A stretch of 64,000 nucleotides of DNA from Microbulbifer sp. A4B17 (GTDB lineage: Bacteria > Pseudomonadota > Gammaproteobacteria > Pseudomonadales > Cellvibrionaceae). The notes under the pieces were generated by a model. It was given only the letters and a program-made list of their open reading frames with translations. It made no database searches and was not told where the DNA came from. A program made the position numbers and the translations under genes. The DNA lies in NCBI RefSeq assembly GCF_003076275.1, contig NZ_CP029064.1, positions 3,296,501-3,360,500 on the forward strand. The letters run 5' to 3'. Each line of letters opens with the position of its first letter. Position 1 is the stretch's first letter. Positions 1 through 9,078 of the stretch are shown here, in pieces.

Positions 1-920
1 CTCACCCAGTAGCCCAGAGAAAATACGGCTGCTGTCGATAAAAAAGAGACTATCAACCAGAAAAAAGCACTTCCCTTCAGCAGGATAAAAGTGAAGGCCA
101 CTCTCCCTAAACAAAGCAATCCGAAAAAGATTGAAAGTAAAATATCCGCCTCAACGGCCCAGTGCCCTCCCCTAGCTTCAAGAAGTAGTACCATCCTACT
201 CGCCAATATATGTTCGGCGCCGTTGTAGGCAGAAACAATAAACCCACCACCAATTGCGATCCACCACTCTTTCGGTTCTTTATCTCGTTGGCTTGTCTCT
301 TTATAGGCGCCAGGGTTAAAAGAACTCCCATTTTTCCTCAGCTTTCCTTTTCTTCTTATTAATCCAGACAAGATAAAAAATAATATGCTTGCCGCTAGCC
401 CCCCAAACAAATAAAAGCCGCCCTCCCATCCAAAGTGAAATTTATACAACAATCCGGGTAACAAAGGAGACAATATGGAGGCCATCCCATAGGTACTATG
501 TAATCCACAATAACCTTGACGAGTTAAGTTTTCAGGCACAAAAAGAGGAATTGCCACATTAATCAAAACCATGCTCCCGCCGGCACCCAAACCAAAAAGG
601 AAGCTGCCCAGAATAAGCAGGGTAAACGAGTGCAGATATCCAGAGATACCTGAAAGTACCGACCCTACTCCCATAAAAACTACGAATAATGCTAATCCAG
701 AGATCACTCTTATTTTTTTCACCCAGAGAGACCCTGACAAAGTCATAAGTAAGGCAGAAAAAGTGGACAGGAAGAAAAAGGTGGAGCCCTTCGTTGGGGA
801 AACAGAAAAGAAATCTAAAATCTTGGGGTAAATTGGATCTTTATAGACCTCTATAAAGCCCAGTAAAAATAGAGCCCCATAGCATGACAACAATCCAAAC
901 CAGTAGATGTTGCGTTTCAC
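1..920 (-). CDS. MFS transporter, partial at window edge
   Basis: The minus strand is open from a GTG at 920-918 to the window edge with no stop (about 306 residues). The protein begins VKRNIYWFGLLSCYGALF and consists of alternating hydrophobic segments (roughly residues 5-20, 48-65, 72-95, 100-125, 165-185) with short basic loops, typical of a major facilitator half plus part of the second. A glycine-rich stretch GAGGSMVLINVAIPLF lies near residue 115. The GTG overlaps the stop of the upstream gene in a GTGA, so the two are almost certainly co-translated. Inference: it exports or imports the product of the adjacent fused cyclitol-type enzyme. The C-terminus is outside the window, and the substrate cannot be read from sequence. 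Confidence 0.82.
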   Translation of the reverse strand, partial: MKRNIYWFGLLSCYGALFLLGFIEVYKDPIYPKILDFFSVSPTKGSTFFFLSTFSALLMTLSGSLWVKKIRVISGLALFVVFMGVGSVLSGISGYLHSFTLLILGSFLFGLGAGGSMVLINVAIPLFVPENLTRQGYCGLHSTYGMASILSPLLPGLLYKFHFGWEGGFYLFGGLAASILFFILSGLIRRKGKLRKNGSSFNPGAYKETSQRDKEPKEWWIAIGGGFIVSAYNGAEHILASRMVLLLEARGGHWAVEADILLSIFFGLLCLGRVAFTFILLKGSAFFWLIVSFLSTAAVFSLGYWV

Positions 921-3900
921 GCAGCCCTTCTTTTGATATATTGATCACATTCTTCAATCATTCGGATTGCTTGTATAGAATCGGCAAGAGGAAGATCCGG
1001 TGATTCTCTTAAATTTTTTTCAATACATAACTGAACGGCCTGTGCCTCATAATAAAGTCCCTCAGAATTTGGATAATTAAACCTACCTCTTATTCTCGGC
1101 AACGGGAATTCGTACAACTTAGTCTCATTATCTGTCCTTCGATCACCGGTGATCCGCGTCACTGACACCTTAGTTGGACAATGTGCCGGGGCAAACACTT
1201 TTATCCGCCCTTCGGTACCATAGATCTCCAACTCTTCCGCACCTTCAACCAGATGACTCCAGGAAACTACAGCTGTTGATCCACTATCGAAGTGAGCATA
1301 AATGAGTCCGGCACCATCCTCCTGGAAACCGTAGTTATCCAGCACCCCAGAGAACTCCAGGTCTGATATCCCCCTACCCAATACCATCAGCGCCGTGTGA
1401 ACAGGATACACACCGGCATCCATACCAGCTCCCACCTTCCATTTCGGAGACTGCAGCCCTTCATCCTTGCGCAGGTCAAAGCTCAAATCTGCACGAAGCT
1501 GGCTTACCTTACCTATATTTCCAAGATTAATAATATCTCTACAGTATTTAATAGCAGGGAAGAACCTCATCCACATCCCTTCCATACAAAACAGCTGTTT
1601 TTTATTGGCAAGCTTTTTAATCCTTACAGCATCCTCAACCGTTAGCGCCAAAGGTTTTTCAATAAGAACAGGCTTACCTGCCATTAAAGCTAATTCAGCA
1701 TGTTGTCGGTGTAGCTCAGGGATAGTTGCAATATAGACAATGTCAATATCAGGATCAGAAACAAGTTCCAGGTAACTGCCATAAGCCCGAGTTGCTCCAT
1801 GTCTATTTGCAAACTCTCTCGCTCTATTAAAATCCCTGGAAGCTACAGCAAAGACTTCCGAGGAATCCAGGTAATCGAGGACTAGTGCAAAATCATTTGC
1901 TATTCTTCCACAGCCTATAAATCCCCAGCGAAGCCTTCTCAAAGGTAACTTTTTAGCACTTTGATGACTGGTCAAGTCTAATTGCTTAGGTAAATACCCC
2001 TCCTCTGCTATTTCATCAGGATCCAATATGAGCTCCGGATGACGAGTAAGCCTCTCTTGCAGGTCATACCAAGCGCTTTCCAGATGGTTCGCCTCTATCT
2101 TATTGACCCAAATACAGTTTCCTAGAGGGGCTGGGAGAGGCGCTCGCAAAGTACCGGAGCGATGAATCGAGATCTGTTTTATTGCCGTCTTGTATACATC
2201 CAGGCTCAGCCCTTTGACACTAGCTGCAAGTCCCAGCTGCACGTAAATTCCAAACAGTAACTCAATGTCTGCCTTGGATATCAATCCCATTTTTTCAGCT
2301 ACCAGCGAAGTAAACAGGCAATCAATACCCACAGCCTCACCATGCATCAACCTGAAAGCCTCATCACGCTCCAACCATCGGGATAACGTATGTCCAAAGT
2401 CCATTGGCCTGGATAAATTCTCTTCATTTAAGTCTCCCGCAATACTATCCAGCATGGCATCAATACAATTTATCAGCAGCTTATAGGATGCATCACCCGG
2501 TAGGCCATCAGGTTCCAAAAATTTATTTTCCAACAGAGTGGCGCCCTGAGCTGACAAGGTATCGAGCACATCCTTATTGAATACCACGCCTACCTTAATC
2601 ATTTCACCAATCGCACTTTTTAATACCCGTTGTGGATTAGTTTTCAAGAAAGAGGGATCAATGATGGTATGCAAGGGACAATGAAAAGCACCAATCCCAT
2701 TCTTAATATTGTGGTTCACACTGACTTTGATGCCGATAGAGGAGTCAATCATTCCCATTAGAGTCGTTGGGATACGTATCCAGGGTGTATTGCGTCGCCA
2801 CACCGCACTGACAAACCCAATCGTATCGGTTACCGCCCCTCCGCCCATAGCTAAGATTGGCTCCCTATAGCGAAGAGGATTTGCCTTCCATATCTCATCA
2901 ATCATACTGATAAGACTATTAATATTTTTTGACTGTTCGCCACCCTTCATAACTATCGGAATAAACTCAATCCCCATGGACTCTTGCCACTCGGTAATAC
3001 CCTTCCCATAGAGTTCCCATACCTTGTCATCAACACAACAAATAATTCTATTCTGCGGCGGTCTTAGGAGTTCTATAAGGAATTTATTACCAGAATTAAA
3101 GAGTCCATGGTGGTACCAGATTCTTTGGTTTGTTGGAGCCTGACAAATAGTATCTGAAATTTGTACGATAGAATGATGGCCTTCATCTTCTCTTAATTGA
3201 GCCTTAATACTGGGCTCTATCGCTGCGGCCAATTCAAGAACACCACATGCATGAAGCAGTCGCGGCAGGCTCAAGTATTTCTCATCATCGCTATCTAGAA
3301 TGGATTCAATAAACAGCCGCTTCAGATTGCGATAATCTCGCTCAAACAAGTAGCAATACCACATCCCTCCCTTTTCTTTTCTAGTAAGCTCAAGTGCCCG
3401 ATCGAGCACATCTTGTATGGCCTGGCGAATAAAAATAGGCCTACCTCTAAGGCCTTTTCGCATCACTATGCAATTTTCGACGCCTTCACAACGGGTAGCC
3501 AGAAAAGAGAAACTCACTCCCAGATTAGTTTTTAACGTAAAAGACAGCTTTTTGAAGTCCTCGATATCACCGAAACGCTTCTGCACGGTTTCATCTCGAT
3601 TCACCACTACATCAGTAATGTTGTGAGGAGCAAGGTTCCACTTTGCTATACAAAGTTCAAGTTCATGGCAACACTGGTTGAGCAGCATACCCTCGGAATT
3701 TTGCCTAAAAATGCTTTCCAGGTTGGCTTCCGGATGCGGATTGTGATGAATAAATCCGACGCTCCTGGACTTCAACTTCCATTGCTCATTAAGCCTCTCA
3801 GCTTTATCCACGTAGTTTGCGATATGCTTTTGATAGCCAACAACAACATTTACATTCTTTATGTCGGCGATCCTTTCCATTTCACGCAGTTTTTCCAACG

Positions 3901-4273
3901 AGTCGGCACCAGGTTTTTCAAGATATATATTCCTATATCCTTTATTAACTACCGATTCAAAAATTCCCTTCGTGAGTAGAGTCCTCACCGAGATAACAAC
4001 CAAATTTTTTAAGGAGGGATGCGCATCAGGTATTTGCTCCACCGAGGAATAAGCTTTGAAATCGCCATACTGAGCTTTTAGTCTTGCCATCTCCCCTCGG
4101 AAAATCACCCCTTTTTCAGAAGATGCGATATCACTTGAGAGCCAATACTCTTCAACAACCGCATCTACCACTACATTTGCCATATTCATTAGCTGAGACA
4201 AATGCAGCCATCCGATTGACTCCCCAGGCAGACCGACACCTACCACCGTGACATGCACCACATTCTGTTTCAT
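917..4273 (-). CDS. Three-domain fusion: Gfo/Idh/MocA oxidoreductase, EEVS-like sugar-phosphate cyclase, Gfo/Idh/MocA oxidoreductase
   Basis: About 1118 residues from the ATG at 4273; an in-frame start at 4306 adds 11 unconvincing residues. Domain 1 (about 1-365) has a Rossmann start VTVVGVGLPGESIG and the EKPG motif of Gfo/Idh/MocA proteins. Domain 2 (about 375-760) is a 3-dehydroquinate-synthase-fold sugar-phosphate cyclase: GGGAVTDTIGF, RIPTTLMGMIDSSIG, metal-ligand regions GEMIKVG, MDFGHTLSRWLE and HGEAVGID, and a late HRSGTLRAPLP. The RIPTTL and HRxGxLxxPLP forms resemble 2-epi-5-epi-valiolone synthase and desmethyl-4-deoxygadusol synthase more than AroB. Domain 3 (about 775-1118) is a second Gfo/Idh/MocA enzyme (GFIGCGRIAND, IEKPLALT, GAGMDAGVYPVH) close to dihydrodiol-dehydrogenase-like members. 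Family knowledge: such cyclases act on sedoheptulose 7-phosphate. Inference: the protein makes a cyclitol and oxidises or reduces it twice. Coupled to the downstream MFS gene by GTGA. Confidence 0.85.
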   Translation of the reverse strand: MKQNVVHVTVVGVGLPGESIGWLHLSQLMNMANVVVDAVVEEYWLSSDIASSEKGVIFRGEMARLKAQYGDFKAYSSVEQIPDAHPSLKNLVVISVRTLLTKGIFESVVNKGYRNIYLEKPGADSLEKLREMERIADIKNVNVVVGYQKHIANYVDKAERLNEQWKLKSRSVGFIHHNPHPEANLESIFRQNSEGMLLNQCCHELELCIAKWNLAPHNITDVVVNRDETVQKRFGDIEDFKKLSFTLKTNLGVSFSFLATRCEGVENCIVMRKGLRGRPIFIRQAIQDVLDRALELTRKEKGGMWYCYLFERDYRNLKRLFIESILDSDDEKYLSLPRLLHACGVLELAAAIEPSIKAQLREDEGHHSIVQISDTICQAPTNQRIWYHHGLFNSGNKFLIELLRPPQNRIICCVDDKVWELYGKGITEWQESMGIEFIPIVMKGGEQSKNINSLISMIDEIWKANPLRYREPILAMGGGAVTDTIGFVSAVWRRNTPWIRIPTTLMGMIDSSIGIKVSVNHNIKNGIGAFHCPLHTIIDPSFLKTNPQRVLKSAIGEMIKVGVVFNKDVLDTLSAQGATLLENKFLEPDGLPGDASYKLLINCIDAMLDSIAGDLNEENLSRPMDFGHTLSRWLERDEAFRLMHGEAVGIDCLFTSLVAEKMGLISKADIELLFGIYVQLGLAASVKGLSLDVYKTAIKQISIHRSGTLRAPLPAPLGNCIWVNKIEANHLESAWYDLQERLTRHPELILDPDEIAEEGYLPKQLDLTSHQSAKKLPLRRLRWGFIGCGRIANDFALVLDYLDSSEVFAVASRDFNRAREFANRHGATRAYGSYLELVSDPDIDIVYIATIPELHRQHAELALMAGKPVLIEKPLALTVEDAVRIKKLANKKQLFCMEGMWMRFFPAIKYCRDIINLGNIGKVSQLRADLSFDLRKDEGLQSPKWKVGAGMDAGVYPVHTALMVLGRGISDLEFSGVLDNYGFQEDGAGLIYAHFDSGSTAVVSWSHLVEGAEELEIYGTEGRIKVFAPAHCPTKVSVTRITGDRRTDNETKLYEFPLPRIRGRFNYPNSEGLYYEAQAVQLCIEKNLRESPDLPLADSIQAIRMIEECDQYIKRRAA

Positions 4274-4662
4274 AGCGGCAACATTTAACCTCGCACCCGC
4301 TGGCACTACCCAGATCGTCAGAACCGGGCTTGCACTTCTAACTTATTGCTAATGTGCGCCGATTTACGACTCAACTCTTTTTCGGTGCCTGAGGGTATAG
4401 ACCACGATCAACGCTTCTATCTGGCGTCTTTGCAGCTCAATAGACGTCAGGACGCGCCGATAATGCTTCACCTGACGGCTGTCGCTTTGCCAAAGCCATT
4501 AAATAGCGGCTGAACACTAAATCAATCAAATATCCAACAAAGATTGCCAAAAGCTATCACACGCATTTACATTAATAATTTTTATCAAATTTCATCGACC
4601 GATAGTATAGATCCCACTTCCAAACAACGACCGACAAGACAGTGATGAATAAGGAGCTATCC
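4274..4662 (+). promoter_or_regulatory. Intergenic region with probable ahpC promoter
   Basis: No gene is visible between the divergent fusion gene and ahpC. A plausible sigma70 promoter is TTGCCA near 4541, 18 bases, then TACATT near 4565; a second -10-like TATAGA lies near 4606. A clean OxyR site (four ATAG/CTAT elements at ten-base spacing) could not be assembled, although single ATAG and CTAT elements are present. AAGGAG at 4650-4655 is the ribosome binding site of ahpC. Confidence 0.4.
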
Positions 4663-5229
4663 ATGTCACGTTACATCGAATCCCAGCTGAAACCCTTTAA
4701 CGCCAAGGCTTATCAAAACGGCGACTTCTTCGATATCAGCGACGCCGACGTTAAAGGCAAGTGGGCCGTATTCTTCTTCTACCCCGCAGACTTCACCTTT
4801 GTCTGCCCCACTGAGCTGGGCGACCTGGCGGACAACTATGAAGAGTTCAAGAAGTTGGGCGTTGAGATCTACTCCGTATCTACCGATACCCACTTCACCC
4901 ACAAAGCCTGGCACGACTCTTCCGACACAATCGGCAAAATCCAATACCCGATGATCGGCGACCCCACCGGCACCATCACTCGCAACTTTGGTGTGATGAT
5001 CGAAGAGGAAGGCATCGCCGATCGCGGCACCTTTGTGATCGACCCGGAAGGCCGTATCCAAATTGTCGACATCACTGCCGGTGGAATCGGTCGCGATGCC
5101 AGTGAGCTGTTGCGCAAGATCAAGGCTGCCCAGTACATCGCCGCTCACCCCGGTGAAGTCTGCCCGGCCAAGTGGAAAGAAGGCGAAGAGACCTTAGCCC
5201 CCTCTCTCGATCTGGTAGGAAAGATTTAA
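4663..5229 (+). CDS. ahpC: Alkyl hydroperoxide reductase subunit C (2-Cys peroxiredoxin)
   Basis: 188 residues, the usual AhpC length. The peroxidatic cysteine lies in TFVCPTE (Cys48) and the resolving cysteine in PGEVCPAKW (Cys167), matching Cys46 and Cys165 of the enteric enzyme. It reduces H2O2, organic peroxides and peroxynitrite in the cytoplasm and is re-reduced by AhpF, encoded 76 bases downstream. The start at 4663 is chosen because AAGGAG precedes it at good spacing and the product then begins [12 protein letters not shown]; a GTG at 4642 would give a seven-residue extension that contains the Shine-Dalgarno sequence. Codon use and G+C look like core genome, unlike the AT-rich genes around 10 kb. 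Confidence 0.97.
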   Translation: MSRYIESQLKPFNAKAYQNGDFFDISDADVKGKWAVFFFYPADFTFVCPTELGDLADNYEEFKKLGVEIYSVSTDTHFTHKAWHDSSDTIGKIQYPMIGDPTGTITRNFGVMIEEEGIADRGTFVIDPEGRIQIVDITAGGIGRDASELLRKIKAAQYIAAHPGEVCPAKWKEGEETLAPSLDLVGKI

Positions 5230-5305
5230 CCCAAATACCTCTGACCCGGCCAACCAAGAGGTGGGCCACAACCAAGCCTTAAATTGTTAGAGAAAGGACA
5301 CACCG

Positions 5306-6856
5306 ATGTTGGACGCAAACCTGAAAAAACAACTGGACACTTACCTGCAGAATATCGTCAAGCCGATCGAGATTCGTGTGTCCACAGATAACAGTGAAAA
5401 ATCCAAAGAGCTGGAAGCCCTGGTAGATGAAATCTCCGGGCTCTCCAACAAGATTACTGCGCAGCAGGGCCAGGCCAAGCGCACGCCGAGTATGGCCATC
5501 GCTCCTGCCGGAGAGGAACCCCGGATTAGCTTTGCCGGCATTCCCCTGGGACATGAATTTACCTCACTTGTACTGGCACTATTGCAAGCGGGAGGCCATC
5601 CCTCAAAAGCAGACCCGAAGCTACTGGAGCAGGTGCGAAACCTGAAAGGTGAATTCCACTTTGAAACCTATATCTCGCTCTCTTGCCAGAACTGCCCGGA
5701 TGTTGTCCAAGCGCTGAACCTAATGGCAACCCTCAACCCAAACATCACCCACGAAATGATCGACGGTGGCCTGTTCCAGGCGGAGGTTGAAAAGCGCAAT
5801 GTAATGGCGGTACCTGCGGTCTACCTCAATGGTGAGCACTTCGGCCAGGGCAGAATGTCCCTTGAGGAAATTGTCGGAAAACTGGATACCGGCGCAGCAG
5901 AACGCAAAGCTGAAGAGCTGAATGAAAAAGCACCCTACGATCTTTTAGTCGTAGGGGGTGGCCCAGCGGGCGCGGCAGCCGCTATTTATGCCGCACGCAA
6001 AGGCATTCGCACCGGCATAGTGGCAGAGCGCTTCGGCGGCCAGGTGATGGATACCGTAGGCATCGAAAACTTTATCTCTGTACCTTACACCGAAGGCCCC
6101 AAGCTCGCAGCCAGCCTTGAGCAACATGTTAAAGAGTATGGTGTCGATATTATTACCGACCAACTCGCAGCCAACTTGCGACGCAACGAAATGGTAGATA
6201 TCAAACTACAAAGCGGTGCGACCCTATCCAGTCGCTCTGTAGTATTGGCCACCGGTGCCCGCTGGAGAGAACTGGGGGTACCTGGAGAAGCGGAGTACCG
6301 CACCAAGGGCGTAGCCTACTGCCCCCACTGTGACGGCCCCTTCTTTAAAGGTAAGCGTGTAGCCGTGATTGGCGGCGGTAACTCGGGCATCGAAGCAGCG
6401 ATCGACCTCGCCGGAATCGTAGAGCACGTTACCGTACTGGAATTCGCCGATAAACTGCGTGCAGACGAGGTATTGGTACGCAAAGCTCAGCTGATGAACA
6501 ACATCGATATTATCGTCAATGCTCAAACCACCGAAGTCCTCGGCGACGGGAACAAAGTGAACGGCCTGGCCTATACCGATCGAGAGACCGGCGAAAATAA
6601 ACAGCTCGACCTGGCTGGTGTTTTCGTACAGATTGGCCTGGTACCTAATACGGAGTTCCTTAAAGAAACCGATGTGGAGATGAATCGCATAGGCGAAATT
6701 GTGATCGACGAGCGCGGCGCAACTTCAGTCCCCGGCGTTTACGCCGCCGGCGATGCGACTACAGTCCCCTACAAACAGATAGTGATCTCTATGGGTGCAG
6801 GTGCAACTGCGGCGCTGGGCGCATTTGACTACCTGATTCGATCTTCGGTTGAATAA
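5306..6856 (+). CDS. ahpF: Alkyl hydroperoxide reductase subunit F
   Basis: 516 residues, close to the 521 of E. coli AhpF. The N-terminal double thioredoxin-fold domain (about 1-195) carries the CQNC redox pair (Cys127, Cys130). The thioredoxin-reductase-like part has the FAD-binding [12 protein letters not shown] (about 215-226), the active-site CPHC (Cys339, Cys342), an NADH-binding [12 protein letters not shown] and a C-terminal FAD contact GVYAAGDAT. It moves electrons from NADH through FAD and two disulfides to AhpC. The start at 5306 has AAAGGA seven to eight bases upstream. It forms a bicistron with ahpC and is closed by a strong terminator hairpin at 6869-6897. Confidence 0.97.
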   Translation: MLDANLKKQLDTYLQNIVKPIEIRVSTDNSEKSKELEALVDEISGLSNKITAQQGQAKRTPSMAIAPAGEEPRISFAGIPLGHEFTSLVLALLQAGGHPSKADPKLLEQVRNLKGEFHFETYISLSCQNCPDVVQALNLMATLNPNITHEMIDGGLFQAEVEKRNVMAVPAVYLNGEHFGQGRMSLEEIVGKLDTGAAERKAEELNEKAPYDLLVVGGGPAGAAAAIYAARKGIRTGIVAERFGGQVMDTVGIENFISVPYTEGPKLAASLEQHVKEYGVDIITDQLAANLRRNEMVDIKLQSGATLSSRSVVLATGARWRELGVPGEAEYRTKGVAYCPHCDGPFFKGKRVAVIGGGNSGIEAAIDLAGIVEHVTVLEFADKLRADEVLVRKAQLMNNIDIIVNAQTTEVLGDGNKVNGLAYTDRETGENKQLDLAGVFVQIGLVPNTEFLKETDVEMNRIGEIVIDERGATSVPGVYAAGDATTVPYKQIVISMGAGATAALGAFDYLIRSSVE

Positions 6857-6868
6857 GCAATAGCCCAA

Positions 6869-6897
6869 GTAAAAGCCGGTCTTTGACCGGCTTTTAC
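6869..6897 (+). terminator. Rho-independent terminator after ahpF
   Basis: GTAAAAGCCGGTC, TTT loop, GACCGGCTTTTAC: a perfect 13-base-pair stem 12 bases after the ahpF stop. It ends the ahpCF operon. Confidence 0.85.
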
Positions 6898-7335
6898 AAA
6901 TCTTCAAGGCTAAGCTACTGAAAGCATATTTCCAACGCACATCTCTATATCCTAAAACCTGGCCCACATAGAAAAAAATATTTAATTATTCTCTTCCTAC
7001 ACCGCATTTCTCACTACCCTTCAATACCTCCTCCACACAAGCCTGCACAGTTACTATCCTCACTCCTATTGGCCTTCATTGGGCCAATAAATTGTGAGAT
7101 CACTCTCCATTATGCCCTTTCAATCGCTTCGTAAAATAATGTAAAAACCAAGAACATTCTTAAACCTTGGCATAATATAAGAAGAATAAAATACTGTAGC
7201 ATCACCTACTCTCTAAACTTCCAAGGAAAAGTCATAAAGAAAAATTTTTATCCCAGCTTTGTTCCTAATGAGAAAAAATGCTTAAAAGAGAAATGTTCCT
7301 GTTTTAATCTTACCAATACAGTTGAGAGTAACATC
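6898..7335 (+). other. AT-rich intergenic region, no gene seen
   Basis: 438 bases with stops in all frames. It must hold the promoter of the YHYH gene; several AT-rich hexamers (for example near 7175-7200) could be -10 boxes, but none stands out. Confidence 0.5.
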
Positions 7336-9021
7336 GTGACCCTATTAGCATTGAGAGTAGTTGTGCCCTTACTACTACACATTACCAGTGAAGCTTTAGC
7401 CCATACTATTTCTGAAAATCATTATAAAATTGATGTGTGGGCAGACAACTGGTTTTCAGCCTATATAGACGGAACCCCCCTACTGGAAGACTCCACACCA
7501 ATTACCACAGAGCGATCCTTCAATAAGGAAACAAAAAGCTTCTCCGCAGAGCCCCCTTTCGTATTATCCTTTAAAATTAAAGACTACAAAGAAAACAATA
7601 CCGGACTTGAGTACATAGGTACTCACCGCCAACAAATGGGCGATGGTGGCTTTATCACCCAGATAACCAATCAGGATACTGGCAAAGTCATCACAACTTC
7701 TGATTCAGCCATGCGTTGTATTGTGATTCACAAAGCCCCACTCAGCAGCAGCTGTACCCAGGAATCTAACCCGATAGCCGGCCAGGGGGGATGTCAGTTT
7801 AATACTTCACAAGAACCCAATGATTGGAAGACAGCATCATTTGATGACAGCTCCTGGCAACAAGCTACTGAATACTCCGCACATCAGGTAAGGCCTAAAG
7901 ACGGCTATGAACAAGTTGAATGGAATTCAAAGGCAAAACTGATTTGGACAAGTGACCTAGAGAAAGACAACACTATCCTCTGCCGAATGGTAGTTGGTAT
8001 TACTCCAGCGACAGTTCCAGTAACGCAGGAAAATACACAAAATGAATTACAATCCCAGTTTAGTCACTTCCCAAATGTAAAAACCCGAGTGGATTCAAAT
8101 TATTTATATATAGAATCCAACGGCATGCCCAACCACGATATGATGGAGGGAATTACCAGCTGGCAGCAACAAGTTCCATTACCCCAGGGCTATACCGGTA
8201 ACAATGCATGGCGAGTGCCACTTAAGCCAGTCCTTGCAAAAGAGCCAATCTTAACCAAAACCCATTTCTTCAAAGGTGCGATTGCTATTGCCGTCAATGG
8301 TGTTCCTATTTTTAATGCCATGAATAATCGTGGCGAATTCGCTGCCGACATCGGTGAGCTGGATAAATGGGGAGGTCATAGTGGCAGAGGTGATGACTAC
8401 CACTACCACCTGGCCCCCATTCATCTGGAACCCATCGTTGGCAAAGGAAACCCTATTGCCTATGCATTGGATGGATTCCCCCTGCTGGGGAAAACTGATA
8501 AACCTCTGGATCAGTATCTGGGAAGGTTCAACGAGGAAGGCTCTTACCAATATCATGCCGTTGATTACCCTCCCTACTTTATCGCTGGTCTGCGTGGAGA
8601 GGTGAACACAGACTCACCAGCGAATGCCCCTGAGGACCAAATTATTCCTCAGCCTAGTGCCTTGCCAGTTCGCAACGGGGAATATGGTCCTTTGCAAGGT
8701 GCAATAATTACTACTTTTACTAAAATTTCTGACAACAGCTACAAGCTTACTTACACTCTAAATGGGAGTGAAAATCAGGTAAATTATAGCTGGGATAAAA
8801 GCGGCACCTACCAGTTTGTTTTTATTGATAAAGATGACAAGAAAACTGTGGAAACTTTTCAGAAAAATAAAAGCCCTACACCTGAAGATGGTAAGCAGAG
8901 GCCCTCATTACGGGATCTCGGAAAGAAGAGTGCAGGAAGCCAACATAAGCCAAGAAAATATTGCGGGGATGGGCTATGTGACAAAACTGAAAATAGGCAG
9001 CAATGTCCAGCAGACTGCTAA
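7336..9021 (+). CDS. Secreted YHYH-domain protein with Cys-rich C-terminal tail
   Basis: 561 residues from a GTG start, the only credible start in frame; GAGAG lies about seven bases upstream. Residues 1-23 (TLLALRVVVPLLLHITSEALA) form a signal peptide, so the protein is exported. The middle contains GRGDDYHYHLAPIHLEP and, before it, FKGAIAIAVNGVPIFNAMN, the hallmark of the YHYH family (function unknown; the His/Tyr cluster suggests metal binding). A 19-residue tail CGDGLCDKTENRQQCPADC has six cysteines in the CGDGxC...ENxxxCPxDC pattern seen at the ends of other secreted bacterial proteins, probably a small disulfide- or calcium-stabilised module. Convergent with the curlin gene to its right, sharing one bidirectional terminator. 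Confidence 0.85.
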   Translation: MTLLALRVVVPLLLHITSEALAHTISENHYKIDVWADNWFSAYIDGTPLLEDSTPITTERSFNKETKSFSAEPPFVLSFKIKDYKENNTGLEYIGTHRQQMGDGGFITQITNQDTGKVITTSDSAMRCIVIHKAPLSSSCTQESNPIAGQGGCQFNTSQEPNDWKTASFDDSSWQQATEYSAHQVRPKDGYEQVEWNSKAKLIWTSDLEKDNTILCRMVVGITPATVPVTQENTQNELQSQFSHFPNVKTRVDSNYLYIESNGMPNHDMMEGITSWQQQVPLPQGYTGNNAWRVPLKPVLAKEPILTKTHFFKGAIAIAVNGVPIFNAMNNRGEFAADIGELDKWGGHSGRGDDYHYHLAPIHLEPIVGKGNPIAYALDGFPLLGKTDKPLDQYLGRFNEEGSYQYHAVDYPPYFIAGLRGEVNTDSPANAPEDQIIPQPSALPVRNGEYGPLQGAIITTFTKISDNSYKLTYTLNGSENQVNYSWDKSGTYQFVFIDKDDKKTVETFQKNKSPTPEDGKQRPSLRDLGKKSAGSQHKPRKYCGDGLCDKTENRQQCPADC

Positions 9022-9032
9022 ACAGCCATCAT

Positions 9033-9060
9033 GATTAACCCGGCTTGCACCGGGTTAATC
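9033..9060. terminator. Bidirectional terminator between convergent genes
   Basis: GATTAACCCGG, CTTGCA loop, CCGGGTTAATC: 11 perfect base pairs between the YHYH gene (plus) and the curlin-repeat gene (minus). Confidence 0.75.
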
Positions 9061-9078
9061 CACTCAAAGGCTATTTAA

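Noticed and set aside
4488-4500. CTTTGCCAAAG palindrome, also near 10590, as a repeated regulatory site
   Set aside because: Only two copies, short, in unrelated contexts; likely chance.
4541-4640. OxyR box upstream of ahpC
   Set aside because: Individual ATAG/CTAT elements exist but not at the required ten-base spacing.
4666-5148. 160-codon open frame antisense to ahpC
   Set aside because: Shadow of a strongly conserved gene; no ribosome binding site or known homology.
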